Below, piece after piece: positions 8,781-17,522 of a stretch of 51,499 nucleotides of DNA; position 1 is the stretch's first letter; every line of letters starts with the position of its first letter. The position numbers and the translations under genes were made by a program. The notes beneath the pieces were generated by a model that did no database searches, was not told the DNA's origin, and worked only from the letters and a program-made list of their open reading frames with translations. The stretch is from Streptomyces adelaidensis. Its GTDB lineage: Bacteria; Actinomycetota; Actinomycetes; Streptomycetales; Streptomycetaceae. Location of the stretch: assembly GCF_016598475.1 (NCBI RefSeq), contig NZ_JAEMUX010000063.1:1-51499 (forward strand), given 5' to 3'.

Positions 8781-8827
8781 GCGGCGAACACTCGGGCCTC
8801 GGCAGGAGTATGGCCCGGGTGCGCCGC
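8781..8827 (+). terminator. Strong hairpin terminator of lpdA
   Basis: A 6-bp outer stem (8781-8786 with 8822-8827) continues, after an AA bulge, into a 10-bp inner stem (8789-8798 with 8812-8821, one G-T pair) with a 13-nt loop. It begins 5 nt after the stop codon. Confidence 0.8.
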
Positions 8828-8938
8828 CGTGTGCCCGAAGAATTTGCACACCGGAGATCTCACTCGCGCGGTCGCGTGACGTTCCTCGGCCTCGACGTGA
8901 CCGGCGACGACTCGGTGAACTCGGGTCCTGCCTGTCCA

Positions 8939-8954
8939 CCCCGGCTTGCCGGGG
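8939..8954 (-). terminator. Hairpin downstream of the GH1 gene
   Basis: A 7-bp CCCCGGC/GCCGGGG stem with a 2-nt apex lies about 55 nt beyond the GH1 stop on the minus strand. It plausibly terminates the GH32-GH1 transcript. The rest of 8828-9007 holds no recognisable gene. Confidence 0.5.
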
Positions 8955-9007
8955 GTGAATTCGACGGGTTCGCGGGTCCTTGAAGGATGCCGCCGGAATT
9001 CCCTCGG

Positions 9008-10213
9008 TCAGGAGCCGGCTCGTGGCAGCACCCTGGTGCGGGCGAGTCCGCCGAGCCATGCGGCGGAGGGCTTGGGGGTGCGTTCGAAGGTGTTTGGGTT
9101 GATGGCGATGAGGCCGAAGGTGGGCTTGTAGGAGCCCCATTCGTAGTTGTCGAGGGCGCTCCAGTGGAGGTAGCCGTGGATGTCGAGGCCGTCTTCGAGG
9201 GCGGCGGCGACTTCCTGGAGTGCACCGGTGGTGTAGGCGATGCGGCGGGTGTCGTCGTCGGTGGCGATGCCGTTCTCGGTGACGATGAGGGGGACGTCGC
9301 CGGCGATCTCGGCGGTGTGGCGCAGGGCGTGGCCGACGGCCTGGGGGTAGAACTCCCAGCCGATGAGGGTACGTTCGACGCCGTCCGGGGCGGGGACCGG
9401 GCCGTCGGGGCCGATTCGGGTGCGGGTGTAGGACTGGACGCCGATCCAGTCGTCGTCGCGGGCGGCCTCGATGAACACGTCCTCGCGGGGGTGGCCGTAG
9501 GCGGCCGTCGCGGCTTCGGCACCGGGCAGGGCCTGGTACACCTGGTTGGCGATCGACCAGCCGACCTGAATGTCCTCGGAGATGGCCTTGACGGCCGCTC
9601 GCGCGCGGTGGTGGGCCTGGATCAGGGCGTCGGTGGTGGCCTTGTCGGGCAGCGGCGTTCCGACGGCGGGGGGTGCTTCGGCGCCCAGCTTCCGTACGGC
9701 GCCGGCGACCGCGATCATGTTGGGTTCGTTGATGGTGCAGACGTGCCGTACGCCGGTGCCGATGATCGGCGCGGTCGCCCGGACGTATGTCTCGAACAGG
9801 TCGGCGGCGCCGTCGGCGGTCCAGCCGCCGCGGTCGGCGAACCAGCGGGGCACGGTGAAGTGGTGGAGGGTGACCATGGGCCGCAGGCCGCGTTCGATCG
9901 CTCCGTCGACCATGCGCCGGTAGTGGGCGATCTCCGCTCGGGAGAAGTGGCCGGGGGCGGGCTCGATGCGGGCCCATTCGATGCTGAAGCGGTAGTCGGT
10001 GAAGCCGAGCCGGGCGAGCAGGTCCATGTCCTCGCGCCACCGGTGGTAGCTGTCGGCGGCGTCGCCGCTGGGTTCGGCGATGGTGGTGCCGGCCTCGTGT
10101 TCCATCTGCCACCAGTCGCTGTTGACGTTGTTGCCCTCGATCTGGTGGGCGGCGGTGGAGGCTCCCCACAGGAAGCCGTCGGGGAAGCGGAGACCGTCGG
10201 CGGTGACGTGCAT
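9008..10213 (-). CDS. Glycoside hydrolase family 1 (beta-glucosidase type)
   Basis: A 401-residue cytoplasmic GH1 enzyme that should release a sugar from beta-linked glycosides. It has the N-terminal FPDGFLWGASTAAHQIEG signature, the acid/base glutamate in TINEPN (E163), the nucleophile in VTENG (E313) and the C-terminal YLHWSALDNYEWGSYKPTFGL aglycone region. There is no signal peptide, so it acts on imported glycoside. The longer open frame up to 10444 is rejected because the ATG at 10213 has GAAAGG in front and matches the family start. It lies 34 nt behind the GH32-like gene in the same operon, opposite the LacI regulator. GH1 is slightly short here but complete. Confidence 0.93.
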   Translation of the reverse strand: MHVTADGLRFPDGFLWGASTAAHQIEGNNVNSDWWQMEHEAGTTIAEPSGDAADSYHRWREDMDLLARLGFTDYRFSIEWARIEPAPGHFSRAEIAHYRRMVDGAIERGLRPMVTLHHFTVPRWFADRGGWTADGAADLFETYVRATAPIIGTGVRHVCTINEPNMIAVAGAVRKLGAEAPPAVGTPLPDKATTDALIQAHHRARAAVKAISEDIQVGWSIANQVYQALPGAEAATAAYGHPREDVFIEAARDDDWIGVQSYTRTRIGPDGPVPAPDGVERTLIGWEFYPQAVGHALRHTAEIAGDVPLIVTENGIATDDDTRRIAYTTGALQEVAAALEDGLDIHGYLHWSALDNYEWGSYKPTFGLIAINPNTFERTPKPSAAWLGGLARTRVLPRAGS

Positions 10214-10247
10214 GGCTGGGCCTTTCGGGGCGTGCGGGGTGACGGTT

Positions 10248-11606
10248 TCAGCGGGCGTGGTGGTCCGGGTTGCCGGGCCAGATGGCCGAGGCGTCGTCGC
10301 GGTGGAGGTCGGGCAGGCGGACAGGTCGGACAGGGATGGTGTGTTCGCTGCCCTCGGCGCCGGCTGTCCACGGGGCGGGGTGACCGGCGTAGCTGAGGGT
10401 GGCGAGGACGAAGACTCCGTCGGCGTACACCTCGACGTACTCACCGATGGTGAGGATCCGCAAGCCGGCCGCGGGTTCGGTGAGGGCCGCCTGCCCGAGC
10501 TGGGCTCCGTCGAGTCCGGTGACCTTGAGCTCCTTGCCGTCGCAGGCGACGACGAGGGCGGGGCGGTCGCCGCCGGGGGTGTCGGTGCGCAGGGTGATCT
10601 TGACGGGGCCGGAGAGGGTGATGTCGCCGACCGCGTGCAGGGCGGCCTCGTCGGTCTCTTCGCCGAGCCAGGCGTTCAGGCCGGGCCACCATTCCAGGCG
10701 GGGCGCCGCATCCGGGGGCGTGACCAGGAGTTTCGGCTGGGCGAGCATGCCGCGGCAGGGGGCGCCCGTGTCGGTGAGGCCGACTCGGCGGGGGGCGGTG
10801 TGCAGGACGACCCGGGAGTCGTCGGGGGCCGGGATGACGCGGGGCGCGTAGGAGCCGGTCGGGCCGAGGGGGCCGCGGCGGCTCCAGGGGCCGCGCAGGC
10901 TCGGCGCGGTCCACGCCTCGAAGCCGCGGGTGGCTCCGATGGAGCCCAGCAGCAACCAGCTTCCGTCGTCGAGGCGTTCCAGGACCGGGCATTCGAGTTC
11001 GTCGACATCGCCCGGGGAGATGAGCGGCGGGTGGACGGTCCAGTGCTCCAGGTCGTCGGAGGTGGCCCAGGCGACGCAGCCGCTGACCTCGACGGGCAGG
11101 GAGGCGTCGCCGGCGCAGACGATCATGATCCAGCCGTCGCCCTCGTCGTCGCGTACGACGAAGGGGTCGCGCCAGCCCATGCGTTCACCGGTGCGGTACC
11201 AGCGGGGGTCCGCCTCGACGACCGGCCCGGTGCCGTGGCGGCGCCAGCCGGTGCCGTCGGTCCGGTCGGAGTACGCGAGGCCGACGGACTGGAGCGGCCA
11301 GCCGCCAGGCGTCAATCCGCTCACCCCTGTGTAGAACATCGCCATTCCCTCGCCGTGACGGACGGGGTGCATGGTCCACACGGCCTGCTGGTCGAAGCGG
11401 CCGGGCAGGCCGTTGCCGAAGGCGGTGCCCTGCGGCTCCCAGTGGACGAGGTCCGTGGACGTGGCCCGGCCGTAGGAGGTCTCCATACTCAGATGGTCGA
11501 AGTCGGGCGTCCAGGGGCCTTGCAGATGAAGCACCGCGTAGGTGCCGTCCTCGTCACGGAGCAGGGCGAAGTCGTTCACGCAGAGGCCGGGCGGGGCGTA
11601 TCGCAT
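10248..11606 (-). CDS. GH32-like (beta-fructosidase superfamily) glycoside hydrolase
   Basis: About 452 residues with a five-bladed propeller followed by a beta-sandwich. The three acidic hallmarks of GH32 are visible: a VND near the N-terminus (D12, standing for the WMNDPN nucleophile), RDP at about 146-148 and the acid/base ECP at about 205-207. Expected activity is hydrolysis of sucrose or fructosides in the cytoplasm, since no signal peptide is present. The start at 11606 is chosen because ACAGGAAC sits 7 nt upstream; ATGs at 11642 and 11663 lack a site and fall in the promoter region. It is first in an operon with GH1 and divergent from the LacI gene. The nucleophile block is unusually divergent (CVNDF), so substrate is uncertain. 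Confidence 0.85.
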   Translation of the reverse strand: MRYAPPGLCVNDFALLRDEDGTYAVLHLQGPWTPDFDHLSMETSYGRATSTDLVHWEPQGTAFGNGLPGRFDQQAVWTMHPVRHGEGMAMFYTGVSGLTPGGWPLQSVGLAYSDRTDGTGWRRHGTGPVVEADPRWYRTGERMGWRDPFVVRDDEGDGWIMIVCAGDASLPVEVSGCVAWATSDDLEHWTVHPPLISPGDVDELECPVLERLDDGSWLLLGSIGATRGFEAWTAPSLRGPWSRRGPLGPTGSYAPRVIPAPDDSRVVLHTAPRRVGLTDTGAPCRGMLAQPKLLVTPPDAAPRLEWWPGLNAWLGEETDEAALHAVGDITLSGPVKITLRTDTPGGDRPALVVACDGKELKVTGLDGAQLGQAALTEPAAGLRILTIGEYVEVYADGVFVLATLSYAGHPAPWTAGAEGSEHTIPVRPVRLPDLHRDDASAIWPGNPDHHAR

Positions 11607-11635
11607 GCACTGTTCCTGTCGGCTCACAGCGCCCA

Positions 11636-11710
11636 AACGCATGCGCTGAATGTTGATCTCCATCGACCCTCTTGGGAGTCAGTCCAGTAAATATGAACGC
11701 AAACGCTTGC
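11636..11710. promoter_or_regulatory. Divergent control region with two LacI-type operators
   Basis: The 178-bp gap between the GH32-like gene (minus) and the LacI gene (plus) holds GCAAACGCTTGC at 11699-11710, a CG-centred palindrome with one mismatch close to the LacI-family consensus. A second near-palindrome, AACGCATGCGCT, lies at 11636-11647 between the GH32-like start and the first site. They suggest autoregulation of the LacI gene and control of both directions. Confidence 0.65.
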
Positions 11711-11784
11711 GCAACGACGAGGGCGGGTTTACGGTCGCGTCACTCACAGATCACACCGACGTGAAATCTAGGGAGAAATCCGCC

Positions 11785-12804
11785 GTGACGGCTCGCATCA
11801 CCGATGTCGCCCGCGCCGCCGGGGTCTCGGCGTCCACCGTGTCCCGCGCCCTGCGCGGCCGGACGGGCGTGTCCGAGGAGGTGAGGGCGCAGATCACGGC
11901 CGTCGCGGCCTCGCTCGGTTACACGGCGTCGCGCTCGGCGTCCAGCCTGGCCAGCGGGCGCACCTTCACCATCGGGGTGGTCGCCCCGTACATCGGCCGT
12001 TGGTTCTTCGGCACCGTGCTGGACGCCGCCGAACAGGTGTTCAGTGCTGCCGGGTACGACGTGCTGCTGTACAACCTGGGCTCGCCGGAAGCACGCAAGC
12101 GTTTCTTCACCAAGCTGCCCGTGCGCAAGCGCGTCGACGCGGTGCTGTCGCTGCTGATCCCGGACGAGGACGAGTCCGCCGCCCTGCGCTCGCTCGGGGT
12201 GCCGCTGGCCTCCACCGTCGGGGGCCAGCGCCCCGGCTTCACGGTGGTCGGCATCGACGATCGGGCGGGCGCGGAGAGCGCCGTACGGCATCTGGCGAAC
12301 CTCGGCCACCGCCGGATCGGCATGATCTCCGGAGCCAGCGGCCCCCTGCACTGGACCACGCCCATCGACCGTCGTGCGGCCTACCTGCACGTTCTCACCG
12401 AGGCCGGGATCGAGCACGACCCCGCCCTGGTGTCGGACGGCGACTACACCGTCGAGGGCGGCGAGCGGGCGATGACCGAACTGCTGGCCGCCTCCCGGCC
12501 GCCGACCGCCGTGTTCGCCCAGTCCGACGAGATGGCGATGGGCGCGCTGCGCGCCCTCAGACGACACCGCCTGAAGGTGCCGGACGACGTGTCTGTCATC
12601 GGCTTCGACGACCACGAACTCGCCGATGTGCTCGGCCTGACCACCGTGGCCCAGCCGGTCGCCGGCCAGGGTGCGGAGGCCGCCCGGCTGCTGCTGCGGC
12701 AGCTCGACGAGTCGGCCGACGAGCAGCCCGGGCACGTCCAGATGCCCACCCGTCTGGTACTGCGCGAAACCACCGCGCCGCCGCGACCACGCGGACCGCA
12801 GTAA
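11785..12804 (+). CDS. LacI-family transcriptional repressor of the GH32/GH1/ABC sugar island
   Basis: A 339-residue regulator with an N-terminal helix-turn-helix (ITDVARAAGVSASTVSRALRG), a hinge helix (SRSASSLASGRT) and a type-1 periplasmic-binding-like sugar domain ending in the usual QPVAGQGAEAARLLL and PTRLVLRETTAPP. The GTG at 11785 is chosen over upstream in-frame codons because GGGAGA lies 8 nt before it and the helix-turn-helix then begins at the normal distance. It is probably the local repressor, released by the imported sugar or its phosphate. The binding-protein gene follows 128 nt downstream on the same strand with no obvious terminator, so read-through is possible. Confidence 0.93.
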   Translation: MTARITDVARAAGVSASTVSRALRGRTGVSEEVRAQITAVAASLGYTASRSASSLASGRTFTIGVVAPYIGRWFFGTVLDAAEQVFSAAGYDVLLYNLGSPEARKRFFTKLPVRKRVDAVLSLLIPDEDESAALRSLGVPLASTVGGQRPGFTVVGIDDRAGAESAVRHLANLGHRRIGMISGASGPLHWTTPIDRRAAYLHVLTEAGIEHDPALVSDGDYTVEGGERAMTELLAASRPPTAVFAQSDEMAMGALRALRRHRLKVPDDVSVIGFDDHELADVLGLTTVAQPVAGQGAEAARLLLRQLDESADEQPGHVQMPTRLVLRETTAPPRPRGPQ

Positions 12805-12932
12805 CCCCCGAACCCCACCGCACAGTCCCCGGGACTCACGTCCCTTGAGCCCCCCCACGCCCCAAGACCGGAAAGCACTTCAGCGCTTCGGACCTCACAG
12901 CAGCACCAACCCTCGCACGGAGGCACCAACCC

Positions 12933-14276
12933 ATGAACGCCGGAAACAGAAGGTCCCGTCACGCGGCCCGCACGGGCCTGGCCCTCGTCCTTCCCCTGGC
13001 GGCGCTGGCCGCCTGTGGCGGGGGCGGCGGCACCGACACCGCGGCCGAGTCGGGCAGCGGTACGGGCACCATCAGCGTCTGGGCCCACCAGGGACAGAAG
13101 AGCGAGGACACCGCGCTGCAGAACGCGGTGAAGTCCTTCAACTCCTCGCAGGACAAGGTCAAGGTCGAGCTGAAGCTGATCCCCGGCAACGACTACACCA
13201 AGACCATCACCGCGACCGACGCCTCCAAGCTGCCGGACGTCATGGAGTTCGACGGTCCGACGATGGCGAACTTCGTCTACAACAAGAAGCTCGCCCCCAT
13301 CGACGGCTACGTCTCCTCGAAGACCATGGCCAACGCCACCGACGCCAGCAAGGCGCAGGGCGAGATCAACGGCAAGCACTACGGGCTGGGCATGTACGAC
13401 TCCGGCCTCGGCATCTACGGCAACAAGAAGCTCTTGGACGCCGCCGGGGTGAAGTACCCCACCGGCCTGTCCGACGACTGGACCGCGGACGAGTTCACCG
13501 CCGCGCTCAAGACGCTCAAGGCCAAGGACTCCGACGGCAAGCCCCTCGACCTCCAGGAGACCGGCGGCTACAACAACGAGTGGGGCACCTACGGCTTCGC
13601 CCCCATCGTGTGGTCGGCCGGCGGCTCCCTCCTCAAGGACGGCAAGGCCGAAGGCGCCCTCGACACCCCGGCCGTGGTCTCCGCGATGAAGACCTTCCAG
13701 TCCTGGAAGACCTACGTCGACCCCAACACCGACGGCAACGCCTTCGCCAAGGGCCGAGTCGCCCTGAGCTGGGTCGGCCACTGGATGTACCCCACCTACA
13801 GCGAGGCGCTCGGCGACGACCTCGTCGTGCTGCCGCTGCCCGACTTCGGCAACGGCCCCAAGACCGGCCAGGGCTCCTGGGCCTGGGGCATCGGTGCCGA
13901 CACCAAGAACGCCAAGGCCGCCGGCACGTTCCTCGACAGCCTTCTCGACGACACCAACATCACGGCGATGACCACAGCCAACGGCGCGGTGCCGGCCACC
14001 AGGACCGCACTCGCCGCGAGCCCGCTGTACAAGCAGGGCGGCCCGCTCCAGCTCTACTCCGACCAGCTCGCCAAGCCCTGCGGTGACACCGACATCACCA
14101 AGTCCTGCGTCGCCGTCACCCGCCCCGTGACCGCCGGATACCCCACGGTCACCGCCAAGTTCAGCGAGGCCCTGAACTCCATCTACGGCGGCGCCGACCC
14201 CAAGAGCACCCTGGAGAAGGCCGCCCGCGGTATCGACCAGGACTTCTCGGACAACGCCGGCTACAAGATCCCGTAG
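12933..14276 (+). CDS. Sugar ABC transporter substrate-binding lipoprotein (family 1)
   Basis: A 447-residue extracellular solute-binding protein with a lipoprotein signal (lipobox LAAC near residue 28), a Gly-rich linker and the family-1 fold (TISVWAHQGQ; KLPDVMEFDGPTMANFVYNKKLAPIDGY; YGNKKLLDAAG; GRVALSWVGHW). It is anchored outside the membrane and presents a mono- or oligosaccharide to the two permeases that follow. GGAGG lies 11 nt before the ATG. First gene of a binding protein, permease, permease, sugar kinase operon. Confidence 0.94.
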   Translation: MNAGNRRSRHAARTGLALVLPLAALAACGGGGGTDTAAESGSGTGTISVWAHQGQKSEDTALQNAVKSFNSSQDKVKVELKLIPGNDYTKTITATDASKLPDVMEFDGPTMANFVYNKKLAPIDGYVSSKTMANATDASKAQGEINGKHYGLGMYDSGLGIYGNKKLLDAAGVKYPTGLSDDWTADEFTAALKTLKAKDSDGKPLDLQETGGYNNEWGTYGFAPIVWSAGGSLLKDGKAEGALDTPAVVSAMKTFQSWKTYVDPNTDGNAFAKGRVALSWVGHWMYPTYSEALGDDLVVLPLPDFGNGPKTGQGSWAWGIGADTKNAKAAGTFLDSLLDDTNITAMTTANGAVPATRTALAASPLYKQGGPLQLYSDQLAKPCGDTDITKSCVAVTRPVTAGYPTVTAKFSEALNSIYGGADPKSTLEKAARGIDQDFSDNAGYKIP

Positions 14277-14320
14277 GCCACATCGGCCGGGCGGGCGCAT
14301 GCCAGCCGCGCCCGCCCCGG

Positions 14321-14400
14321 CCGGGAACAGGACCCACCCGTGAATTCCGCCGAACCCGCGCAGTCCGCGCCCTCCGACCGGGAGCAGGACCCACCCGTGA
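14321..14400 (+). repeat. Duplicated ribosome site and start codon, 57 bp apart
   Basis: A 23-bp block ending in GTGA occurs at 14321-14343 and again at 14378-14400 with one mismatch. Each copy carries a purine-rich ribosome site and a GTG in the same frame, so the permease has two nearly identical initiation regions 19 codons apart. Confidence 0.85.
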
Positions 14401-15410
14401 CCTCCGAGAAGCCCGCCGGCTCCGGGCGCCCCGCACGATCCACGCGACCGTCCCGACCGTCCCGACCGTCCCGACCGTCCCGATCGGCGCGACCGGTGCG
14501 ACCGGTGCGGAAGAACCGTGACTGGATCCACGGACTGGCGATGTCCGGCCCAGCCGTCGCCGGGCTCATCGCCTTCGTCGGCATCCCCTTCTGCTACGCC
14601 GTGGTGCTCTCCTTCTACAACGTGCGCCTCGGCTCCCCGCTGGAGCCCACCTTCTTCGGCGTCGAGCAGTACCGGCGGTTGTTCACCGACCCCGACCTGT
14701 CCGGCCCCTTCCTCCGGGCTCTGCTGAACAACCTGACCTTCGCCGTGGTCGTCGTACCGCTGCAGACGGGTCTCGCCCTGGGCCTGGCGATCCTGCTGAA
14801 CCGCAAGCTCAAGGCCATCGGCCTGTTCCGGTCCTTGTTCTTCATGCCCGTGGTCTTCCCGATGGCGCTGGTCGCCGTGATCTGGCGGCTGATCCTCGCC
14901 CGCAGCGACCAGGGCATGCTCAACTCCGCGCTGGACGCGGTGAGTTTCGGCCACTGGGGCGCGTTCGACTGGCTCGGCGACGGGCTCACCGCGATGGCCT
15001 CGATCATCGTGCTGTCGGTGTGGCAGGGCGTCGGCTTCCAGATGGTCATCCTGCTGGCCGGGCTCCAGCAGATCCCGGGCGAACTCTACGAGGCCGCCGA
15101 ACTCGACCGGGCGTCCCGCTGGCAGCAGTTCCGGCACGTCACCCTGCCCGGCATCCGCGGCACCCTCGTCTTCGTCGCCATGCTCACCTCGGTGCTGTCC
15201 TTCCGGGTGTTCGACCAGGTGTACGTCCTCGTCAAGGGCGGCGGTCTGGACGAGGACGCCACCCGCACGGTCATGTACCAGGCCGTCACCACCGCCTTCG
15301 ACCAGAACAACATCGGCCAGGCGTCCGCGATCACGGTCGTCTTCTTCCTGATCGTCGTCGCCCTGACCCTCATTCAGCGCCGCGTCGTCCGGCCCGGAAA
15401 CGAGGACTGA
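14340..15410 (+). CDS. Sugar ABC transporter permease (MalF-type)
   Basis: An inner-membrane permease of 356 residues (337 if the second GTG at 14397 is used). Six transmembrane segments follow a long basic N-terminal tail; the first begins near DWIHGLAMSGPAVAGLIAFVG. The EAA loop that contacts the ATPase is present as ELYEAAELDRASRWQQFRHVTLP. The tail contains RPS repeats encoded by a 9-bp tandem array. Both candidate starts have near-identical ribosome sites, so the true N-terminus is unresolved. It pairs with the next permease; no ATPase gene is nearby. Confidence 0.92.
   Translation: MNSAEPAQSAPSDREQDPPVTSEKPAGSGRPARSTRPSRPSRPSRPSRSARPVRPVRKNRDWIHGLAMSGPAVAGLIAFVGIPFCYAVVLSFYNVRLGSPLEPTFFGVEQYRRLFTDPDLSGPFLRALLNNLTFAVVVVPLQTGLALGLAILLNRKLKAIGLFRSLFFMPVVFPMALVAVIWRLILARSDQGMLNSALDAVSFGHWGAFDWLGDGLTAMASIIVLSVWQGVGFQMVILLAGLQQIPGELYEAAELDRASRWQQFRHVTLPGIRGTLVFVAMLTSVLSFRVFDQVYVLVKGGGLDEDATRTVMYQAVTTAFDQNNIGQASAITVVFFLIVVALTLIQRRVVRPGNED
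14446..14508 (+). repeat. 9-bp coding tandem repeat in permease N-terminus
   Basis: Seven in-frame 9-bp units: four exact GACCGTCCC, then one GATCGGCGC and two GACCGGTGC. They encode an Arg-Pro-Ser/Val repeat, so copy-number change would alter the length of the cytoplasmic tail without shifting frame. Confidence 0.9.
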
Positions 15411-15412
15411 AC

Positions 15413-16276
15413 ATGAGCACGACCACGAGCACGGGGATGCCCCGCAGGCAGCCGCTGCGCCGCTTCCTCGACTACGCCGTACTGAGCGTGCTGGCGTTCG
15501 TCTTCGCACTGCCCGTGATCTACCTGTTCCTCGGCAGCCTCAAGCCCTCCGACGAGGTACTCGACGGCCTGTCCGGCTTCCTGCCCACCCACCTGTCCTT
15601 CGACAACTACTCAGCGGTCCTCGACGCCCTCAACTCCGACAGCACCGGCTACTTCTGGCGCTTCATGGGCATCTCGCTGCTGCTGGCGTTCGTGGTCGTG
15701 ACCGGGGGACTGTTCGTCAACTCGATGGCGGCGTACGGGCTTTCGCGACTGAAGTGGCGGGGCAGGGAGGCCGTCTTCACCCTCGTCCTGCTGCTGATGC
15801 TGGTCCCGTTCGAGTCGGTGGCCGTGCCGCTGTTCTACATGTTCAACGACCAGCGCAACACGCTCCCCATCCTGGCGCTCCCGTTCATCGCCAACGCCTT
15901 CTCGATCTACCAGTTCCACACTTTCTTCCGCACGATCCCGCCGAGCATCGAGGAAGCGGCCCGCATCGACGGCGCCGGTCCCTGGCGCACCTTCTTCGCC
16001 ATCATCGTCCCCATGTCGAAGCCGGCCTTCGCGTCCGTCGCCATCCTCACCTTCCTCACCCAGTGGGGCTCCTTCCTCTGGCCGGTCCTGATGGTCTCCG
16101 ACCCCTCCGTCCGTCCGCTGCCGCTGGAAATGAGCGTCTTCCAGGGCCAACTGCCCCCGGACTGGGGCCAGATCCTCGCCTTCGGCGTCCTCCTGGTCCT
16201 GCCCGTCCTCGTGGTCTTCGCCTTCTTCCAGCGCTGGTTCGTCCAGGGCGTCGCCAGCTCCGCCGTCAAGGGCTGA
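15413..16276 (+). CDS. Sugar ABC transporter permease (MalG-type)
   Basis: A 287-residue permease with about six transmembrane segments. The first is LRRFLDYAVLSVLAFVFALPV, and the EAA loop is present as SIEEAARIDGAGPWRTFFAIIVPMSKPAF. The ATG lies 2 nt after the stop of the first permease, so expression is coupled. The two permeases form the channel for the lipoprotein upstream. Length and topology are normal for the CUT1 family. Confidence 0.95.
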   Translation: MSTTTSTGMPRRQPLRRFLDYAVLSVLAFVFALPVIYLFLGSLKPSDEVLDGLSGFLPTHLSFDNYSAVLDALNSDSTGYFWRFMGISLLLAFVVVTGGLFVNSMAAYGLSRLKWRGREAVFTLVLLLMLVPFESVAVPLFYMFNDQRNTLPILALPFIANAFSIYQFHTFFRTIPPSIEEAARIDGAGPWRTFFAIIVPMSKPAFASVAILTFLTQWGSFLWPVLMVSDPSVRPLPLEMSVFQGQLPPDWGQILAFGVLLVLPVLVVFAFFQRWFVQGVASSAVKG

Positions 16277-16312
16277 GCCCCGCGCCCAGCGCTTTTTCTA
16301 CGGAGACACTCC

Positions 16313-17281
16313 ATGAATACGACCACCAGCGGCATCACCGTCATCGGGGAGTGCGTTGCCGATGCCTTCACGGACGCCGCCCGGTCCACCCCCGGCCATC
16401 TCGCGCTGAGCGTCCTGCCCGGTGGCGGCCCGGCCAACACTGCCGTCGCCCTCGCCCGGCTCGGCACCCCCACCCGCTTGCTCGCCCGGTTCTCGGGCGA
16501 CGTCTTCGGCACCCTCTTCCGCAACCACCTCAGCGCCTCCGGCGTCGACCTGACCGGCACCGTGACCGCTTCGGAGCCCAGCACGCTCGCCGTCGCCGAC
16601 CTCGACGAGACCGGCCAGGCCACCTACTCGTTCTTCGCCGACGGCGCCGCCGACTGGCAGTGGACCGCCGACGAACTGTCCGCCACCGTGCCGGACGACA
16701 CCGTCGCCGTGCACACCGGCTCCCTGGCGCTGATACGCCGTCCCGGCGGCAGCCACATCGAGGACCACCTCGCCAAGGCGCGCGAGCACGCCACCGTGTC
16801 CATCGATCCCAACGTCCGTCCCCTGCTCGTACCGCCCGCCGCCTACCACCAACGGCTGCACCACTGGTGCGCCCTCACCGACATCCTCCGCCTCAGCGAA
16901 GACGACCTCGCCCTCCTCCTCCCCGGGGCCACTCCCGAACAGGCCTGCGACACCTGGCACGCGGCCGGTGCCCGGCTTGTCGTCATCACCCTCGGCGGAC
17001 GCGGCGCCCTCGCCTCCCTCGACGGCGCACGCGTCAAGGTCCCGTCCCCGACCGTGGAGGTCATCGACACCGTGGGCGCCGGAGACTCCTTCACCGCCGG
17101 CCTGCTGCACCGCCTCACCGCACTCGGACACCTCGGCGGCCGGCTCGATGCCCTGACCCTCGAAGACACCGCTGACGCCTGCTCCTTCGCCGCCCGCGTC
17201 GCCGCCCTCACCTGCTCCGTCCCCGGCGCGGACCCGCCCTGGGCAGAGCGTCTGGACCCCGGGCCCCTTCGTACCCCCTGA
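16313..17281 (+). CDS. PfkB-family carbohydrate kinase (fructokinase/ribokinase type)
   Basis: The 322-residue kinase has the PfkB first signature (GGGPANTAVALARLG at about 40-55) and the second, catalytic signature DTVGAGDSFTAGLL near 250-265 with its base aspartate and anion hole. It should phosphorylate a sugar released by the GH32-like or GH1 enzyme. With a GH32-like hydrolase in the island, fructose is the most likely substrate, but adenosine- or deoxy-sugar kinases share these motifs. Last gene of the importer operon, 36 nt after the second permease. Confidence 0.92.
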   Translation: MNTTTSGITVIGECVADAFTDAARSTPGHLALSVLPGGGPANTAVALARLGTPTRLLARFSGDVFGTLFRNHLSASGVDLTGTVTASEPSTLAVADLDETGQATYSFFADGAADWQWTADELSATVPDDTVAVHTGSLALIRRPGGSHIEDHLAKAREHATVSIDPNVRPLLVPPAAYHQRLHHWCALTDILRLSEDDLALLLPGATPEQACDTWHAAGARLVVITLGGRGALASLDGARVKVPSPTVEVIDTVGAGDSFTAGLLHRLTALGHLGGRLDALTLEDTADACSFAARVAALTCSVPGADPPWAERLDPGPLRTP

Positions 17282-17522
17282 GCGGTCAGGGACTATCGCG
17301 CATCCCGCCCGTCGAGTCGCCGCGGCGTACGGCGTACAAGCGGGAGTTCGCCCACCGCCCGGGTCACCGGGGGCGAGGTCGACGGGTGGTTCTGGTAGCC
17401 GCTCACGGGCAAGGGCGCCGTCTGCGAGTTCTCCACCGCGAGCACGGAGCCCGCGCCGCTCTGACCCGCGAGGCGCCCGACGTCGAGGCGGGGACCGGCC
17501 ATGTCGTCGGCGCGCTCGTCCG
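17282..17522. other. Gap between convergent genes without a recognised gene
   Basis: The 241-bp stretch has short open frames on both strands, but none resembles a known family or carries a ribosome site. No hairpin as strong as the other terminators of the window was found. Confidence 0.5.

Noticed and set aside
12868..12890. Imperfect inverted repeat upstream of the first binding-protein gene
   Set aside because: Arms match poorly and it is not CG-centred like LacI operators; cannot be told from chance.
12444..15509. 1021-residue minus-strand open frame
   Set aside because: Shadow of the LacI, binding-protein and permease genes; no family resemblance and no ribosome site.
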